Source: Harmonia axyridis
Taxonomy: Eukaryota > Arthropoda > Insecta > Coleoptera > Coccinellidae
Length of the DNA stretch: 64,000 nucleotides
Direction of reading: 5' to 3'
NCBI RefSeq assembly: GCF_914767665.1
Contig: NC_059507.1
Coordinates: forward strand, 7,440,001 to 7,504,000
This document shows positions 9,596 to 24,500 of this stretch, one piece after another. Both the position numbers and the translations under genes were made by a program. The stretch's first letter is position 1. Each line of letters starts with the position of its first letter. The notes below the pieces were generated by a model, which saw only the letters and a list, made by a program, of their open reading frames with translations, was not told the DNA's origin and made no database searches.

Positions 9596-12500
9596 ATGGG
9601 TAAAAACAGTAAAAAGCAACCTCAGAGAAATGTCAAAATACAAAATAAACATAACCTGATACCCGAGAAACAGGAACTGAAGGAAAAAGTGGATCAGTTA
9701 CTTAAATTAAGTACATCTATATCTCAGCCAACAATCATAAAAAAGGCATTGGATAATCATTGTGAATTATCGTCACTCATTGATAAGATAAAGAATCTTG
9801 AACTACAAAAATCTATAAGTGATAATGGAGAAGGTAGTCGGTGTACGCCTGAAAAACTTGAATCTTTTTCCAAATGGTTGAAAGCTAATGGTGCTATTTT
9901 CGATGGTTCCTCTATCGCAGAATTTCCAGGCTATGATTTAGGTTTAAAAGCTGATATCGATATTCCCTATGCTTCACTTTTCATAGCAGTTCCTAGGAAA
10001 TTGATGATGACAGTTGAAGGTGCAAAAAAAACTATGTTAAAGAAATACGTGGAAAAAGATCAATTACTCAAAAATATGCCCAATGTAACATTAGCAATTT
10101 ATCTTTTGGTTGAAAAATTTAAAGAAAATTCGTTCTATAAACCGTACATCGACATTTTACCAAAGTCTTATCCAACAATTCTTTATTTCTCAAAGGAAGA
10201 ACTTGAGGTTTTGAAAGGAAGTCCTACTTTAGAAGTTGCTCTAAGACAAATAAGGAGTGTGGCTAGGCAATATGCTTATTTTCATACATTATTCTCCAAT
10301 AATGATGATTCTGTGAGCAGATTGTTGAAGCCACACTTTACGTACCAAGAATATTGGTGAGTCATGAATTGATGTATATTTCTGTTTTTTTAGTCAATAA
10401 CAATTTATTACATATTATATTAGATAAGATCGATGGGATGAAAAATATCAATAGATTCCTTTACTTTGAATAGGATGTGAAGCCAGAAAGTCGAATTCCT
10501 ATTTCTCTGTGAAACAGCTATTATTCAGCATACATCTGATTTTCATATGAATGATAATTCAGTTTTCCTAGAATATTTTGTCTTATTGAAAAATCTGATG
10601 TGCATAAAATTTGAAGTTAATGTGGCACTATAGAAAACCGACTGTATTCTATGTCCTATGTTACTATGTAGGTACTTATTCCATCTTATTAGGATAGCAC
10701 TGTTATTTGCTCATACAACTGACTATCTTGTGTGATGAGTGATCTTTTGTCAGGATAATTAACAAAATAAAAACAAGTATTACAATAAATATGAAAATAG
10801 AAAATAAAAATGTGAAATGAATAATGAACATGTGAGATAAATGAAGAAAAATCAGAACTGAAATTCTAGAATTAGTGACATCATACATTTTTCATTAAAT
10901 ATTTATTCATTTCAACAAAACAAATAACAATAAATAACATTATGTTACATTAAGATGAAAATATTCCACAAAACATATATAACTTAATGTCTCAGTTTAT
11001 ACTCAAATAATTATCAAAAGCGTAAACTGACAACACTAAAGTATCGTCTTATGTAAAATTCTTATTTACAGGTGAAATATTGCACAAAGTATACAACAAT
11101 ATTTTGATTTTTCTCTAATACTGGTTGTAGGAATTTAATTTACAACTAAACCATTCAGAACCCCAATAAATAATTTAAAATGCAAATTCTCAAGTACTTT
11201 TTGTGTTGATCGATACTACTTTTTATGAACACATACAATTTTAATTTGTATTATTAATATAGTATGTTATGGCATAGCTACATGATCCTGTGTAGAATCA
11301 AATCATTGGAATTGTAGCAAAATGATTCAATCAATCCATACATTTTCAATTAGAAGTACATGTTGCACTGACTCAGATCCATCTAGATTCTAGAAATATC
11401 ATTTTGGAGAAATAGAACTCCACAATCGAAAAGTTGTTACAATTACATATGATAGAACATTGACGACACAATACAGATAAAATATAATGATTATTTGACT
11501 TTCAAAAACAAGCTGATATCAGGTAAAACGATTTTGATTGGCACAGGAAAATCTATACATAAGTCTTACAAATAATTTTGGTCTGATTCATAATATCAAT
11601 TTTGATGTATGTGCAGTATATAATAATTGTCTCTATCCAAATTTATATTGAAGAAACTTGTTTATGACAAAATTATATGTCAGTTGGATTTCTGTTTTAC
11701 TATAGAGCTCTCTTGAAATTTGCTGCTGCAACCAGCTGTTATTGTTTATTGATTGGCTATAGATAAATACTAAGCAGCCTTAGATTTCTCTCAATTTCAT
11801 TAGATAGTGTCCAAAAAAATTTTGAACAAAAATGAAATGGAATGCTGAAGGAAAGTTACTCCAGTCAGTTTTATCTCAAAATTTTTCTTTTTTGTTGTCC
11901 CATATATCCGACATGCTTTGTAGATTTGATTTGTAAAACTTGGTTCTTCTGCCAAGTGTTTCACAAACAAAAGTCCTGAGTGCACTTCTGCGAGGCATTT
12001 CCAAAATGGGCGATTTAATTTTGGAACCAGATAAACTGCTTGTGTAGTTCAGTTTGTTCTTTTTTCTTTGTGTCCATTTGAATATCAGTAGGATTGTTAA
12101 AAACATAAATAAACTCAGTCCAACTATAGCAAAACTAGCAACAAGTGCAGATTTAATACCAGAAGGTATATCAAAAATAGATTCTTCATCCAGATGATAA
12201 TTCTTCTGAGGTAACTCAACATTAAATTTGTTGGTAATAGAATCTGATAATCTATTATTAATTTCCTCAATTCTATCAACATCATTTAATGATTCGGCTT
12301 CTTCCTTATAAAAGCGGTTGAATACATCTGGATGGAATTGCTTCCAAAAAGGCATGATAGCTGCGTAATTGAAAGTGTTATTTTTACCAAATTCACTAAT
12401 ACGGGGTGGTTTCTTTTCAGTTGTTGGTTGTGATGTTGTAATTTCTTCTTCGCTACTCAGTTTGTTGTCTTTCATGTCAAGAATTACATTTTCTATTGTT

Positions 12501-15500
12501 GATATTTCGTCAAATTTCATACTTTTTTGTTCTCTAGAATTATTAGAGCGTTTTTCTTCAATAATCAGTCCAACGAAGGGTTCGTCAACAGGTTCAGGTT
12601 CTCTTGTTTTATTGTGGAATATGTCTGCCAAATGGAGTTGGCTGGAACCTCTTTCTCTTTGATCTACCAACTCTTGCAAAGTCATATTCCTTTCACGTAA
12701 TATCCTAGATAATTTGTCTTTATATACTGGGTCTTCCAACATCTCCATTATTTCGTCACCTGCACCTAAGATATCCAATTTTTCATTTGAAGTTTCAGTG
12801 TCAATGCTTTCTTTTGAGCTTTGTGAAGAGTCTTCAATGTCTTTAGTCGGAATGTCAAAGTTCAATGAAATTTGCAGAGGCTCATCATTGGTTGATTCTA
12901 ATGGTTTTTCTTCTTTTTTCAGAATTTCATCGATGGTTATTCGTATTGCTTCAGGTGGTATGGTGTACACCTTGTTTTTTTCCACTGGGGCTTTCTTTGT
13001 TGTTCTTGCAAGTAATTTAGCACTAGTTATGGGCAATCTCTTTTGGGGAAATTTGTATGGACTGATTGTATTTGTGGATTCGGAAATCTTATTTTCATCA
13101 ATATCATTTGTGAAAGTCCTTGTTTTTACCGTCGTTGATTTTTGTCCATTTTGGAATAATATAGGCTTATAACTGGAAGTCGAATAATGTTTAGGATGTG
13201 ACGGTACAAATATTCTCCTTTCTGTAATAGGCTCTGTAACAATCTCGTAGGCGTGTGTTATTCCAAGATATATCTTATTGGCTTTATGAGCTTGCAGTAA
13301 AGCTAACCTTTTTCTTTGAGCTTCTATGAGCTGTTTCTCTTCGAATTCAGCAGAATCGTAAGGTTGCTCGGAAACCCTATCCGATATCTTTTTCCTTTCT
13401 GAAGGTGGTATTCTTTGATACCTGGTTGGTTCATTAGCTTGCATCACTTCAGTGGGCTGAGTACTCTCCGGAGGAGTTGTCAGAGCTGAAATAGCTTCAA
13501 TGTTTCCTGTCAGTAGTTCGGAAAGGGATAGATTTTTCTGCTGGAGAATCTCGCTGAGACTTATAGTGCCACCAGTTTTCTTCAGCAGCGATTTGAGATT
13601 GGACGGTGCGGCAGTTTGTTTGATCTCTTCTGGAGTTTTCTGCTTCTCCTCGGCTTCTTTGAGGGCATCGAACGGATCCCTGATTCTCTCCGTAGACCTA
13701 GACTTGGTGGTTTCTTCAACTGCATCCCCGAAACGGATCACAGCACTCAATGGATTAGATTCTGCCTGTTTCTGCGTAACTATCTCCGGTTCTGATTCTA
13801 ATCCGACATTGTTGCCGGATGGGTATTCTGGAACGACTCTTCTGCGGTTCACAGCCTGCTTGGGACTTTCCTGTTGCATGTCGTCCCATACTTCGTCGTG
13901 TTGGCCGAATTTGAAGGGACGCTGACGTCTTGTAGGCAAGTATAGGAGTCTGTCTTGCATGTTACCGGAGTTTTGGTCGTTGAACTTGGTTTGGGCTGGT
14001 CTTCGTTTTCTTTTACGTAGCCTTCTTCTTTTGAGTATTGGTAATTGCTGATGTTCTGATGGTGCACCCTGTGGTATCCATCCGGACATGTCCAATCTAT
14101 CGTTTTCTACAGCTCGCCATGTCTGTAATGAAATGGAAATTAGAGGTTGATCGAGAATGTCCGAATAATGCGAAATACGGAATATAAAGGGTGTTTTTTA
14201 AAAGCTTGACAATTTTTTTATTATAACCTGGTAGATAATTTCATGGCATTTGATTTTGTAATATGATTTCCGGCATATGTCCGCCGCATCTATGAGTTAC
14301 GTAGTCCATTCTATCGGTCCAATTTTTCACTACTTTCTCCAATCAATCTGACCGTATGGCGTCAATGGTGGCTGCTTCCAGTGCTTCAAGAGTTGCTGGT
14401 TTGTGGGCATAAACCATAGAGTAATAAACATAGATAGAGGGAGTATACGCAATTTTTACATGTCTCCAACATGGTAAGATTACGTTGTCGGATTGTGATA
14501 TATTTTCAAATCCACAATTTTACTATATCGTTATGAATGTATATTATATTGAATGAAATATATCATATTCATTTGATTGATTCCCGATTGAAAATGCAAA
14601 TTGAATATTTGAAATCCGATATTTTTCCTAATTGTCGAATTTATAATAAGCAGAATATTGTTCTGTATCTACCTGCTGAAATCCAAGGTTTGGCAACTTT
14701 TGCTCTCCTAGTGTCATCGGTTGTTTCACGTCGTTTGGAGCGCTTGAAGTTTGTTTTCTGAATTTCTGATATATTTAGGTATTTATTGCAATATATTTTG
14801 AGTTAATATGAAACGTTGAGTCATTATGTGACATGAGAATTGTGTTCTTTGTGGAGAAATTCCCGAATTGAGTGAAATATCGTATCACTGATATGTTTTA
14901 ATTTCTGCGCGCTTTATGTCAAATTTGATAGTTCACGTTGGGGACAAAATTTGCTTACTGAAAATGACTTCTGTTCCCTCTATCTATGTTTATTACTCTG
15001 AGGTTCAGGAGTAAACCGATCACCTGGTTAAATCTATGTCCAGCGAGGTGCAGGAGTGTCAAAATAAAAGGGATGGTGTAACACATTATTATTAATAACA
15101 AATGCCGTTATCTTTCATTGAATTTCTTTGAAATATCAATTAATTGCTACCTTTGACTAGTTGAATATTTCTTCCAAGTTTGGTGACAAATTCTAATCCT
15201 TGTTGATGTTGCATTTTTTGTCACAGAGTATATATTGGGATTGAAATATATAAATACGAAACTTTAGGGATGGCACATGGAGACACTCACCATCTAACCC
15301 TATTGTCAAATTTCATCAAAATCTAACCATAGAACTCGAGGTATTCTGGAAATTTTTCTTTGTACATACGGAAGAGGTGACATTTCTACGGGACCACTTA
15401 CGGTCCAATCTGAATACATAAACCAAATTTTATTGACATCGAATCAGTAAAACGGGTAGTGGAAATTGATAACCTTTTGCCTATGATATATTTACACAAG

Positions 15501-18500
15501 AGTTGATACTTTTCTTCTTTGATCGACCGCTTGGTTATGCTCAATAGGTGTAATAATAGAGAATATAAAGCAGAAGGCTTTTACGGCTGGATTTGTCGAC
15601 CGAATTGGAAAATTCTGGACTAAAAAGACCAGAATTTTCTAATTTTGTCAATAACAGAGAAACTATACCCTGAACATTTTCATTGTCATTGTCGAAGTAG
15701 TTTTCATTGAGATTTCTCAAATAATAAATATTTCTCCAAAATGGGAAATAGCATATCTTGAATTTCTTATATTCATCTTTTATCCCAGCTCTCTATTGCT
15801 CCCATATAAAGGATCTTCCAATAAGAGGTTCCATTTTGAATAGCTATACTAGATTAGTTGTTTAAGATTCTTCCTGTATAGTTAATAGATACCAACTGAT
15901 ATCGAAAAGATCTTATTCCTCTGACGCCAACTACAGACGATAAATTCTTCCACTGAACCAAGGTATTGTGAAAATTATTCACGGTGAAAGAAATGAAAAT
16001 AAACTTCGATTAGTTATCAACCATCGAATTCGACGAAACGGTTATTTATATCACGATAACGTGTATAAATAAAGTAGCTTGAGTAATTTTTATCACATTT
16101 CTTGTTGAGTTGTTTCAAAAACAAACTGTTATACTTATCTGTTTTTCAATCGCTAAGAACATACAATAATTTTCGTTGTGAGAGGAATCACGAATGATTC
16201 ATATTGGTTGATTATTTCCAATTGGGAACCTTTGTAATGGTCCGATGAAAGCAATTACTAATCAACTGAAAATGTTCATGCTTTTGTATGGGAAGAATCT
16301 AAAAATGTGTACGAGTATTGGTAGGAGCTTAGTTCCAAGATTTTGCTTACATGCAAATTCATGAAAAAGTCAATCTTCTGATTTGAGCATTGTGTTTATG
16401 AATTGAAAAATGTGTTCCTTTGACCTCAAGAATCTTCGGTTTAAATATATATACAAGTCGAAGGCCCACCCTGCATATAAGATAACTCTGAATTTGTGAT
16501 AATAGTAAACAGAAGGTTGACCTATTCCTATTAAAATAACAACTAAGTTATAAAATGAGTCTATATTTGAACTTTGTGTTGCCAGGTTCAAACATCGAAG
16601 TAAATTAATTATTTATAGGTTGTTTTTAACTATTTATATCGTGATGTATAGAGGAGATAACCGTTGCGTAAAATTTGCAGGATTTTCATTCATTTTAATT
16701 TCAGGCAGTCTTTTTTTGTCGATATGAATTGGCGAATTGTTTTCGAGTCTACCGCAGATAGTAAGAGCAGTGTGATCGCTTTTTGAATGGAAACACTTTT
16801 TTTCTCCAATTTTGAAATTTCTATTTATGAAATGCATTTCAGAGTATCTTGAACAAATATGATTTGGTGTCTGTCTGTCTATATATGTCTGTGTGAGGGT
16901 CTGTGTGTCCTCACCTCATTGTAGCAGCTTTAATTTCTACAATTCTTATCAGATTTCAATGAAATTAGGTTTGGGTATTCAGTTTGGGCCATAGATAGTT
17001 CCATACAATTTTCAGCTTTGCCAGATTGAGCATGCGTAAACGTGAAATTTAGGGTACTTCCAATCTGCCTTCTACTTATTTGATATTAAATGAAAATTGG
17101 TAAGGATATTTGTATCAGGTAGAGGTTCCATGACATTTTCAGATGTTTTGGTACGTTTGCTCATAGGACACTCTATATTTGACTCGATAACAATTATACA
17201 ATAGATATAAAATGAATTGAATCTCGAAATAAAGGAAAAATATTTATAAGTAAGGTGTCCCATCAAAACATCAAGTCGAAAAACTCAATATCTTTGAAAC
17301 ATTTGGCATTTTTGAAAAACTGATAACAAAATATTCTTCGACAAATCTCATCTATCTTTTTCAGTAAGCAAATTTTATCCCCAACATAAACATGATATGA
17401 AGCGCGTTTCTACACAAAGAACGCACTTCTTATGTCCCATAGTGAATCGACATTTTATATCAACTCAGAATATATTGAAACAGATACCTAAATATATCAG
17501 AAATTCAGAAAACAAACTTCTAGCGCGCCAAACGACGTGAAACAACCGATGACACTAGGAGAGCAAACGTTGCCACACCTTGGATTTCAGCAGGTACCTA
17601 GATACAGAAAAAAATAAATATTCTACTTATTATAAATTCGACAAATAGGAACAATATCGGATTTCAAATAATAAAATTTAGTATTTGAAAATAAATCACA
17701 AGCCGACAACGTAATCTAACCATGTTGTGGACATGTAAAAATTGCGTATACTCCCTCTATCTATGTTTAATACTCTATGCTACTCCCTTATTACATTTTT
17801 CCACCGTGCTGTTGTGACCGAAGTAGTAGTAGTAAGTATGCTTCTTTTCATAACTTAAAATATTTTGTCAAAGAAGAAGTTGAAATGTCTTGAAAAAAAT
17901 AAGTTCTTGACGAACATGAACGAAGTCAAGACTGTTCTTAAGAAAATAGATGGTATTTCTGCAAAATTCAATTACCTCAAGTCTGAATTCTTTCCCATCC
18001 CTCACTTCCGTCACTTCAGTAATTTCCTCCGTATCATCAGTACACAACACCCCTAATCTAGTCAGTGTTAACAACACCACCAACTTGACAAACACCATTT
18101 TGGCACCGGCACTTTTCAACTGACACTTATAATGTAAACAATAACAGTAAAAAAACGTTCACAGTTGGAAAGATGACATATCGAACGCAACGTGAGAGAT
18201 CATAGAAACTTATCCCGAAAATCTTCTACCGGAAAACTTGCAACTGTTATCACCATACTGTCGTCATGGCTATCGGTGATCTTCTGGTGTTGTTTGATTA
18301 GAACTAAATGACGGACGAAGACATGTGCTGCTGTTGGAGTCCTTTCACAAATCACGGATAGTGGGGATTTGGGCGACTTAAGCATGTGCGTTTTGAGGAG
18401 TTGGTACTCAGAAGATCGGTAAAGAGGCTTTCTCCGGCTAAAGGTGGGCATGTACGCTAGGGTTTCTATGATGCTCGATTATATGCATCAACAAACTGTG

Positions 18501-21500
18501 ATAATAAGAGACGAGCATTATGGTAACTTTGGACGTAATGAATTAGGCTAAAGTAATTAAAATCAAATGACAAGTATTCTTTTTTCACTTTTTAATTATA
18601 CCGTGTGGCCACCACCTCAGACGCAGATGAAGATATTTTGAAAATCTTTTTTTGTCATGAGTGTTTGGGGTAGTTAGAAGCATAATTTTAATTTTTTATA
18701 CAGAGTATTCGAAAACAGAGATATAGACCAAAGTTACACTTTTTTCATTGTGACCCCCTGTATATGAATTGAAAAAAGGAATCGCCCACCGATTTTGCGT
18801 AGACCTCACAGTTAAGAGAAAATTCGAACTAGAAATTTGTGAAAAATTTAATTTTCATCCAAAAATCGTTATATCTCCTGAATTATTCGTCGCAGACCCC
18901 TCAAATAAAAACCTTTTTCAAACTTCAAGCTCTGCTCTAAAACATAGTGAAGTTTCAAGTGCTTAGCTCATGTCCAGAAAAAGTGGCAGCTCCGGGAAAA
19001 TTATCAATTTTTTCTTTGAAATTTCAGATTTTCTCCTGTAATTTATGAAATAATGTACTGATCGCCCTACTGCAAGCATTTTCGTAATCTACATAGTCGA
19101 ACCAATCAATGAAATGATACAATATTCCCATGAAGGAACTTTTATTTTTAAAAAATTTTTCTAAGGGTTAGGTATAGAAAATTTTTGGACAAAAAATTTT
19201 TCAGGTGAGATCGAAATTCTGCTAATCAGAGATCGTCAATTATGGCACCGCACACCGATTCTTCGTAGAGCTCCCGGTTTCGAGGGAATTTGAACTCGAA
19301 ATTCGGGAAAAAATTGAATTTGACTCTAAAAATCGTTATATCTCCTGAATTATTCGTCGCAGACCCCTCAAATAAAAACCTTTTTCAAACTTCAAGCTCT
19401 GCTCTAAAACATAGTGAGGTTTCAAGTGCGTAGCTCACGTCCAGAAAAAGTGGCAGCTTCGGGAAAATTATCAATTTTTCCTTAGCAAATTTCAGATTTT
19501 TGCCTATAATTTATGAAATAATGTACTGATCGCCCAACTACAAGCATTTTCGTAATCTACATAGTCGAATCAATCAATAAAATGATACAATATTCCCATG
19601 AAGGAACTTTTATTTTTTCAAAAATTTTTGGACAAAAAATTTTTTAGGTGAGATCGAAATTCGGCTAATCAGAGATCGTCAATTCTGGCACCGCTCACCC
19701 ATTTTTCGTAGAGCTCCCGGTTTTGAGGAAATTTGAACTCGAAATTTGGGAAAAAATTGAATTTGCCTCTAAAAATCGTTATATCTCCTGAATTATTCGT
19801 CACAGACCCCTCAAATAGAAACGTTTTTCAAACTTCAAATTCCGCTCTCATTCATTTTCAATTCAATTTCAGATTTTACCTATAATTTCTGAAATAATGT
19901 ACTAATCGCCCAACTACAAGCATTTTCGTGATCTACATAGTCGAATCAATCAATAAAATGGTACAATATTCCCATGAAGGAACTTTTTATTTTTTTCAAT
20001 TTTCTAAGGGCTAGGTATGGCAAATTCTGCGAAGCATTGAAGTAGCCAATATGTTTAACCGAAAAAACATTGTCTGTATCAGCGGCGTAACTGGTTTCTC
20101 GTCATCAAGTTGAGATTTTTTTCTCATAACACCTTCAAAAAATATCCAACTTAAATTTGCCACAGATATTTTAATTTGAAGTTTTCATCGTGCGATATGC
20201 TAATTTTGAATATAAATCTACAGGGTTATATTTTTTCTGGATCCAGTTAATAAGGTGTGATGAATAAATGAATCATAAGTTTCGGTACGTACATATTTAC
20301 CGAATATGTAGCGAAGATCAATAAATAAGATTTAATAAACTGGTATAAACATCACAAAAAGTAAGACTACAAGAAACACCATGTATCTCGAAAATAAAGC
20401 GTTTGCTGACCCATATTTATAGGACTTTTCTTCCTCAAAATTATCCAAGGAATCTCTCATTTTCCTTTGTACCTCAGGACCACCCTGTAGATCTTTCAGT
20501 TCTGGGAATAAAGTATCAAATCGAATCGACAAGTCTTGTTTTTCTTAGGTAAATGGATTTGTAACGAGTATTTTTAGAAAGTATTATGTATAGCGCGCAA
20601 TCAATTTAAAATTCACCAGATGAGACCAGAAAAACTCCGATGCATGCATATATGTAAGTATTATTTCCCAACACAAGTAACAGCAGCTAAACAAGCGGTA
20701 TCAACATTTATACATTACGTGAGTGATTTATGGCAATACCTGTTTTCGAGTAATCCCGATGTCAAGTGAAAATAATTACCAAGAATACTTTAACTACGCA
20801 GGAAGTTACTCAAAACCTTTTAAGAGTCGCCTATCGTAAAATCCTTGAAATGAAGATGTAACCGGCTATTTCACGTTGACATCAAAATAGGATGACCGAT
20901 TAGCTTTTTAAACCCGAGTACTTCACCTCAAAGAAAACGAGGTTTACCAATAACAATTAAAAGTAAGTGTTGGTGTTTTAGCTTTCTTTCGGAAATCAAA
21001 CATTTCGACTCGAGAATTGTCTGAATATAAAACTGCAAATTTTATTATTTTCTCCAAGGTCTCAGAATCCACAGGGTGTTTCTGAATTGATTCAAAAGAT
21101 TCTAGGACAAAAATTAAAAAAGAGGTCTGTCATATAATTTTTTTTGAGTGTCTCAAAGTTTTCTCCTAAAACAAATAATAGGAGAAAATAATTGTTTTAC
21201 GGCAGTCGGCTAACGCTGCACTAAACAGTGACACGTTTAGAACGCACACGGTTTCGATTCTTCACATTACCAACCAGCTTCACTATTGCCGGCCGAAAAT
21301 ATGCTTCACGATGACCCAAAAAAAAATTTATCAATTTCAGTGCTTTGTTGAAGCGTATATCGTTTCATTTTTAGTAATGGCGTGGTTTTTATTTATCAAA
21401 TGTCAAAAATGACAGCTGCCCAGTTAGCGGGCTATTTAAAATTAAACCTCTCTTATTGGAACATGATACATAGGCGTACAACTTTGCTTTCGCCGCTTTT

Positions 21501-24500
21501 TCCCGAAATTTGTGGCTTAATTGTAAAAAACTGGTTTTTGTTTCAAAGTATTGTCTATCGTTGGACTACTTTCTCTCAATTTTCAGTCAGTGTACGAATC
21601 CCGCGTTGAAAAAACTGGTCATCTTTTGGGGAGATCCACGAATCGATCCAATTTTTTACTTCTTCATAAGACCGGGAGAATGGTCAGCCAGGCCGTGTGC
21701 CCTTGATCGAAACAAGTGATACAAGTGAACAAGTGATAGTCTGAGGGAGCAACGTCTGGAGAAAACGGCGGGTTGGGTAGGACTTCCCATTTCAACGTTT
21801 CCAAGTATGTCTTGACCACTTTCGCAACATGGGGTCGAGCATTGGCATGCTGTAAAATAACTTTGTTATGACTCTCGTTGTATTGAGGCCATTTGTCTCA
21901 CAATTCTCGGCCCAAACTCATTAATTGCTTTCGATAACAATCACCTGTGATTGTTTCAGTCGGTTTAAAAAACTTATAGTACAATACGCCGAGCTGGTTC
22001 CACCAAATACTGAGCATGATCTTGGAACCGTGAATAATCGGTTTGGCCGTCGACTTAAAAGCATGGTCGGAATGTCCTCATGATTTCTGCGCTTGAGATT
22101 TCCGTAATGAACCCATTTTTCGTCTTCAGTCACAATGCGATGCAGAAATCCCTTCTGTCTTTGCCTTGCAAGCAGCTGTTCACAAGCAAACAAACGCCGT
22201 TCAACATCTCTCGGCTTCAACTTGTACGGCATCCAATTTCCTTGTTTCTGAATCATTCCTATGACTTTCATGCGTTTTGAAATGGCTAGTAGCGTCGCTC
22301 CCAATGATCCTGTCAATTCTTGTTGCGTTTGACACGAGTCTTGATCAAGTAATGCCTCCAATTCTGCATCTTCTTAAACCTCCTCTCTTCCAACGCCATG
22401 CTGGTCTTCGACGTCAAAATCACCGTTCTTGAAACGTTGAAACTATTCTCGCCACGTTTTTTCACTAATAGTGGCCTAATCATAGATATTTGCGAGCATT
22501 CGATGAGCCTCAGCAGCAGATTTCTTCACATTGAAGCAGAAAATTAAAACCTCCCGCAAATGACGAAAATTTGGCTCGTAAGCTGACATGTTTAATCGAG
22601 AATAACTTCATGATGCAGACACAAATCGATTTTTATTTCGATCTTTCTATTGCAAAACGGCGGAAAGTTGTTCATCTAATACATACTCTTATTATATCTT
22701 CTTCACATCTCAATTCCTACAACTTTGTATTTCCATTAGCTGTTGAAAAATTAAATCGACAGAAAAGTTCATTAGGTGAGTACACACATCAAAAGATTCA
22801 TCTGTAGAAAGTGAAAAGATGGCTGGTTATCAGAAGCGTGGAAAAACGAAAAATCGTTTATAACCGAAATGGAAAGCATGGGAAAGATGCACGAATACTG
22901 GTCATAAAGTTACATTAATTCGCACGGGATCGATCAATTAAAAGCGAAATTATCACGAATGAACAATGAAAGCACATCAACATAATGGAATTATAGAAAA
23001 TCACACATTCTCTCGCACACGAATGGAGATGAAAGAGAAATGGAAACGACGCAAATGATTTGATGATTTTATGTTAAATGTACAACAATGTAAGTCCCAT
23101 ATCCAACACCGACTATTAATTTTTCACACCATCATTATTTGCTGTTCAATAAGAGGAAGCAGCTAAGAGAGGCTTTGGGGCTGCAGCTTTCCTTCAATGT
23201 ACTAACAATTTTAATTTTTCCAATACATTCATTTTAAAGATATGAATATTGACTAGTAAAGGGTGTTTTTTTAGAGCTATAGAACTTTAAATTGTAATAA
23301 AACAACGATGGTTTATTCGATTGACATGAATTTTATTTATCCGCAAGATAATCTTGTGGCATTACATTTTAAATATGATTTCTGGCATATGACCGCCACG
23401 GCTGGCTCGGATGTAGTCCAATCTGGACGTCCAATTTTCGATGACTTTTTCCAACATTTGTGGCCGTATATCGGCAATAACACGGCGAATGTTGTCTTCC
23501 AAATGGTCAAGGGTTTGTGGCTTATACGCATAGACCAATGACTTAACATAGCCCCACAGAAAGTAGTCTAGCGGTGTTAAATCACAAGATCTTGGAGGCC
23601 AATTCACAGGTCCAAAACGTGAAATTAGGCGGTCACCAAACGTGTCTTTCGAAAAATCGATTATGGCACGAGCTGTGTGACATGTTGCGCCGTCTTGTTG
23701 GAACCACATCTCCTGGACATCATGGTTGTTCAATTCAGGAATGAAAAAGTTAGTAATCATGGCTCTATACCGATCACCATTGACTGTAACGTTCTGGCCA
23801 TCATCGTTTTTGAAGAAGTACGGACCAATGATTCCACCAGCCCATAAAGCGCACCGAACAGTCAGTTTTTCTGGATGTAACGGTGTTTCGACATACACTT
23901 GAGGATGAGCTTCACTCCAAGTGCGGCAGTTTTGTTTGTTGACGAAGCCATTCAACCAGAAGTGCGCTTCATCGCTAAACAAAATTCGCTTATGAAAATC
24001 GGGAACAACGGCAATCTCATTTCGAAATAAAATTGTACTATTTGCAAGTGTTGTTCAGGCGTGAGTCTATTCATGATGAATTGTCAAACCAAACTGAGAA
24101 TAAATCACTTGACAGCTGTGAAATCGGTCGCCATCTTGAACAGTAATGCCAACTTAAAGTTATATACCTCGAAAAAAACACCCGTTACATGTCAAAGAGT
24201 AGAAATTATTTCTATTTTCTTCATTTCTAATGGTTAGAGGTTATATTCTGATACCAAAAAAAGTCAGATTGTTTAAAAAACTCTCTATTTGTTCGTATGG
24301 GAGTGCTACATGATTTATTGCTGTGACTAGTTCACAACCATTCCATTATGTTTAGGTTTTCATTAATTGAGTTTCATGTGTTTCAAAGACTCTCAAATCA
24401 CTGGTGAATTGTTAACTTCGTGATCTATCAATGTTAAACAAATCAAAACAGACGGTGTGAAAAAGAAAGTGAACAAATTCAAAGCACGCCCGAATCAACG

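Noticed and set aside
12369..13925. Plus-strand open frames at 12369-12662, 12714-13172 and 13500-13925
   Set aside because: They are antisense shadows of the long minus-strand membrane-protein exon, which alone has coherent splice and topology signals.
18200..18451. 83-codon minus-strand open frame upstream of the nested gene
   Set aside because: No ATG-based start with context, no recognised family, and no splice link to the exon at 18098; it probably lies in the 5' region by chance.
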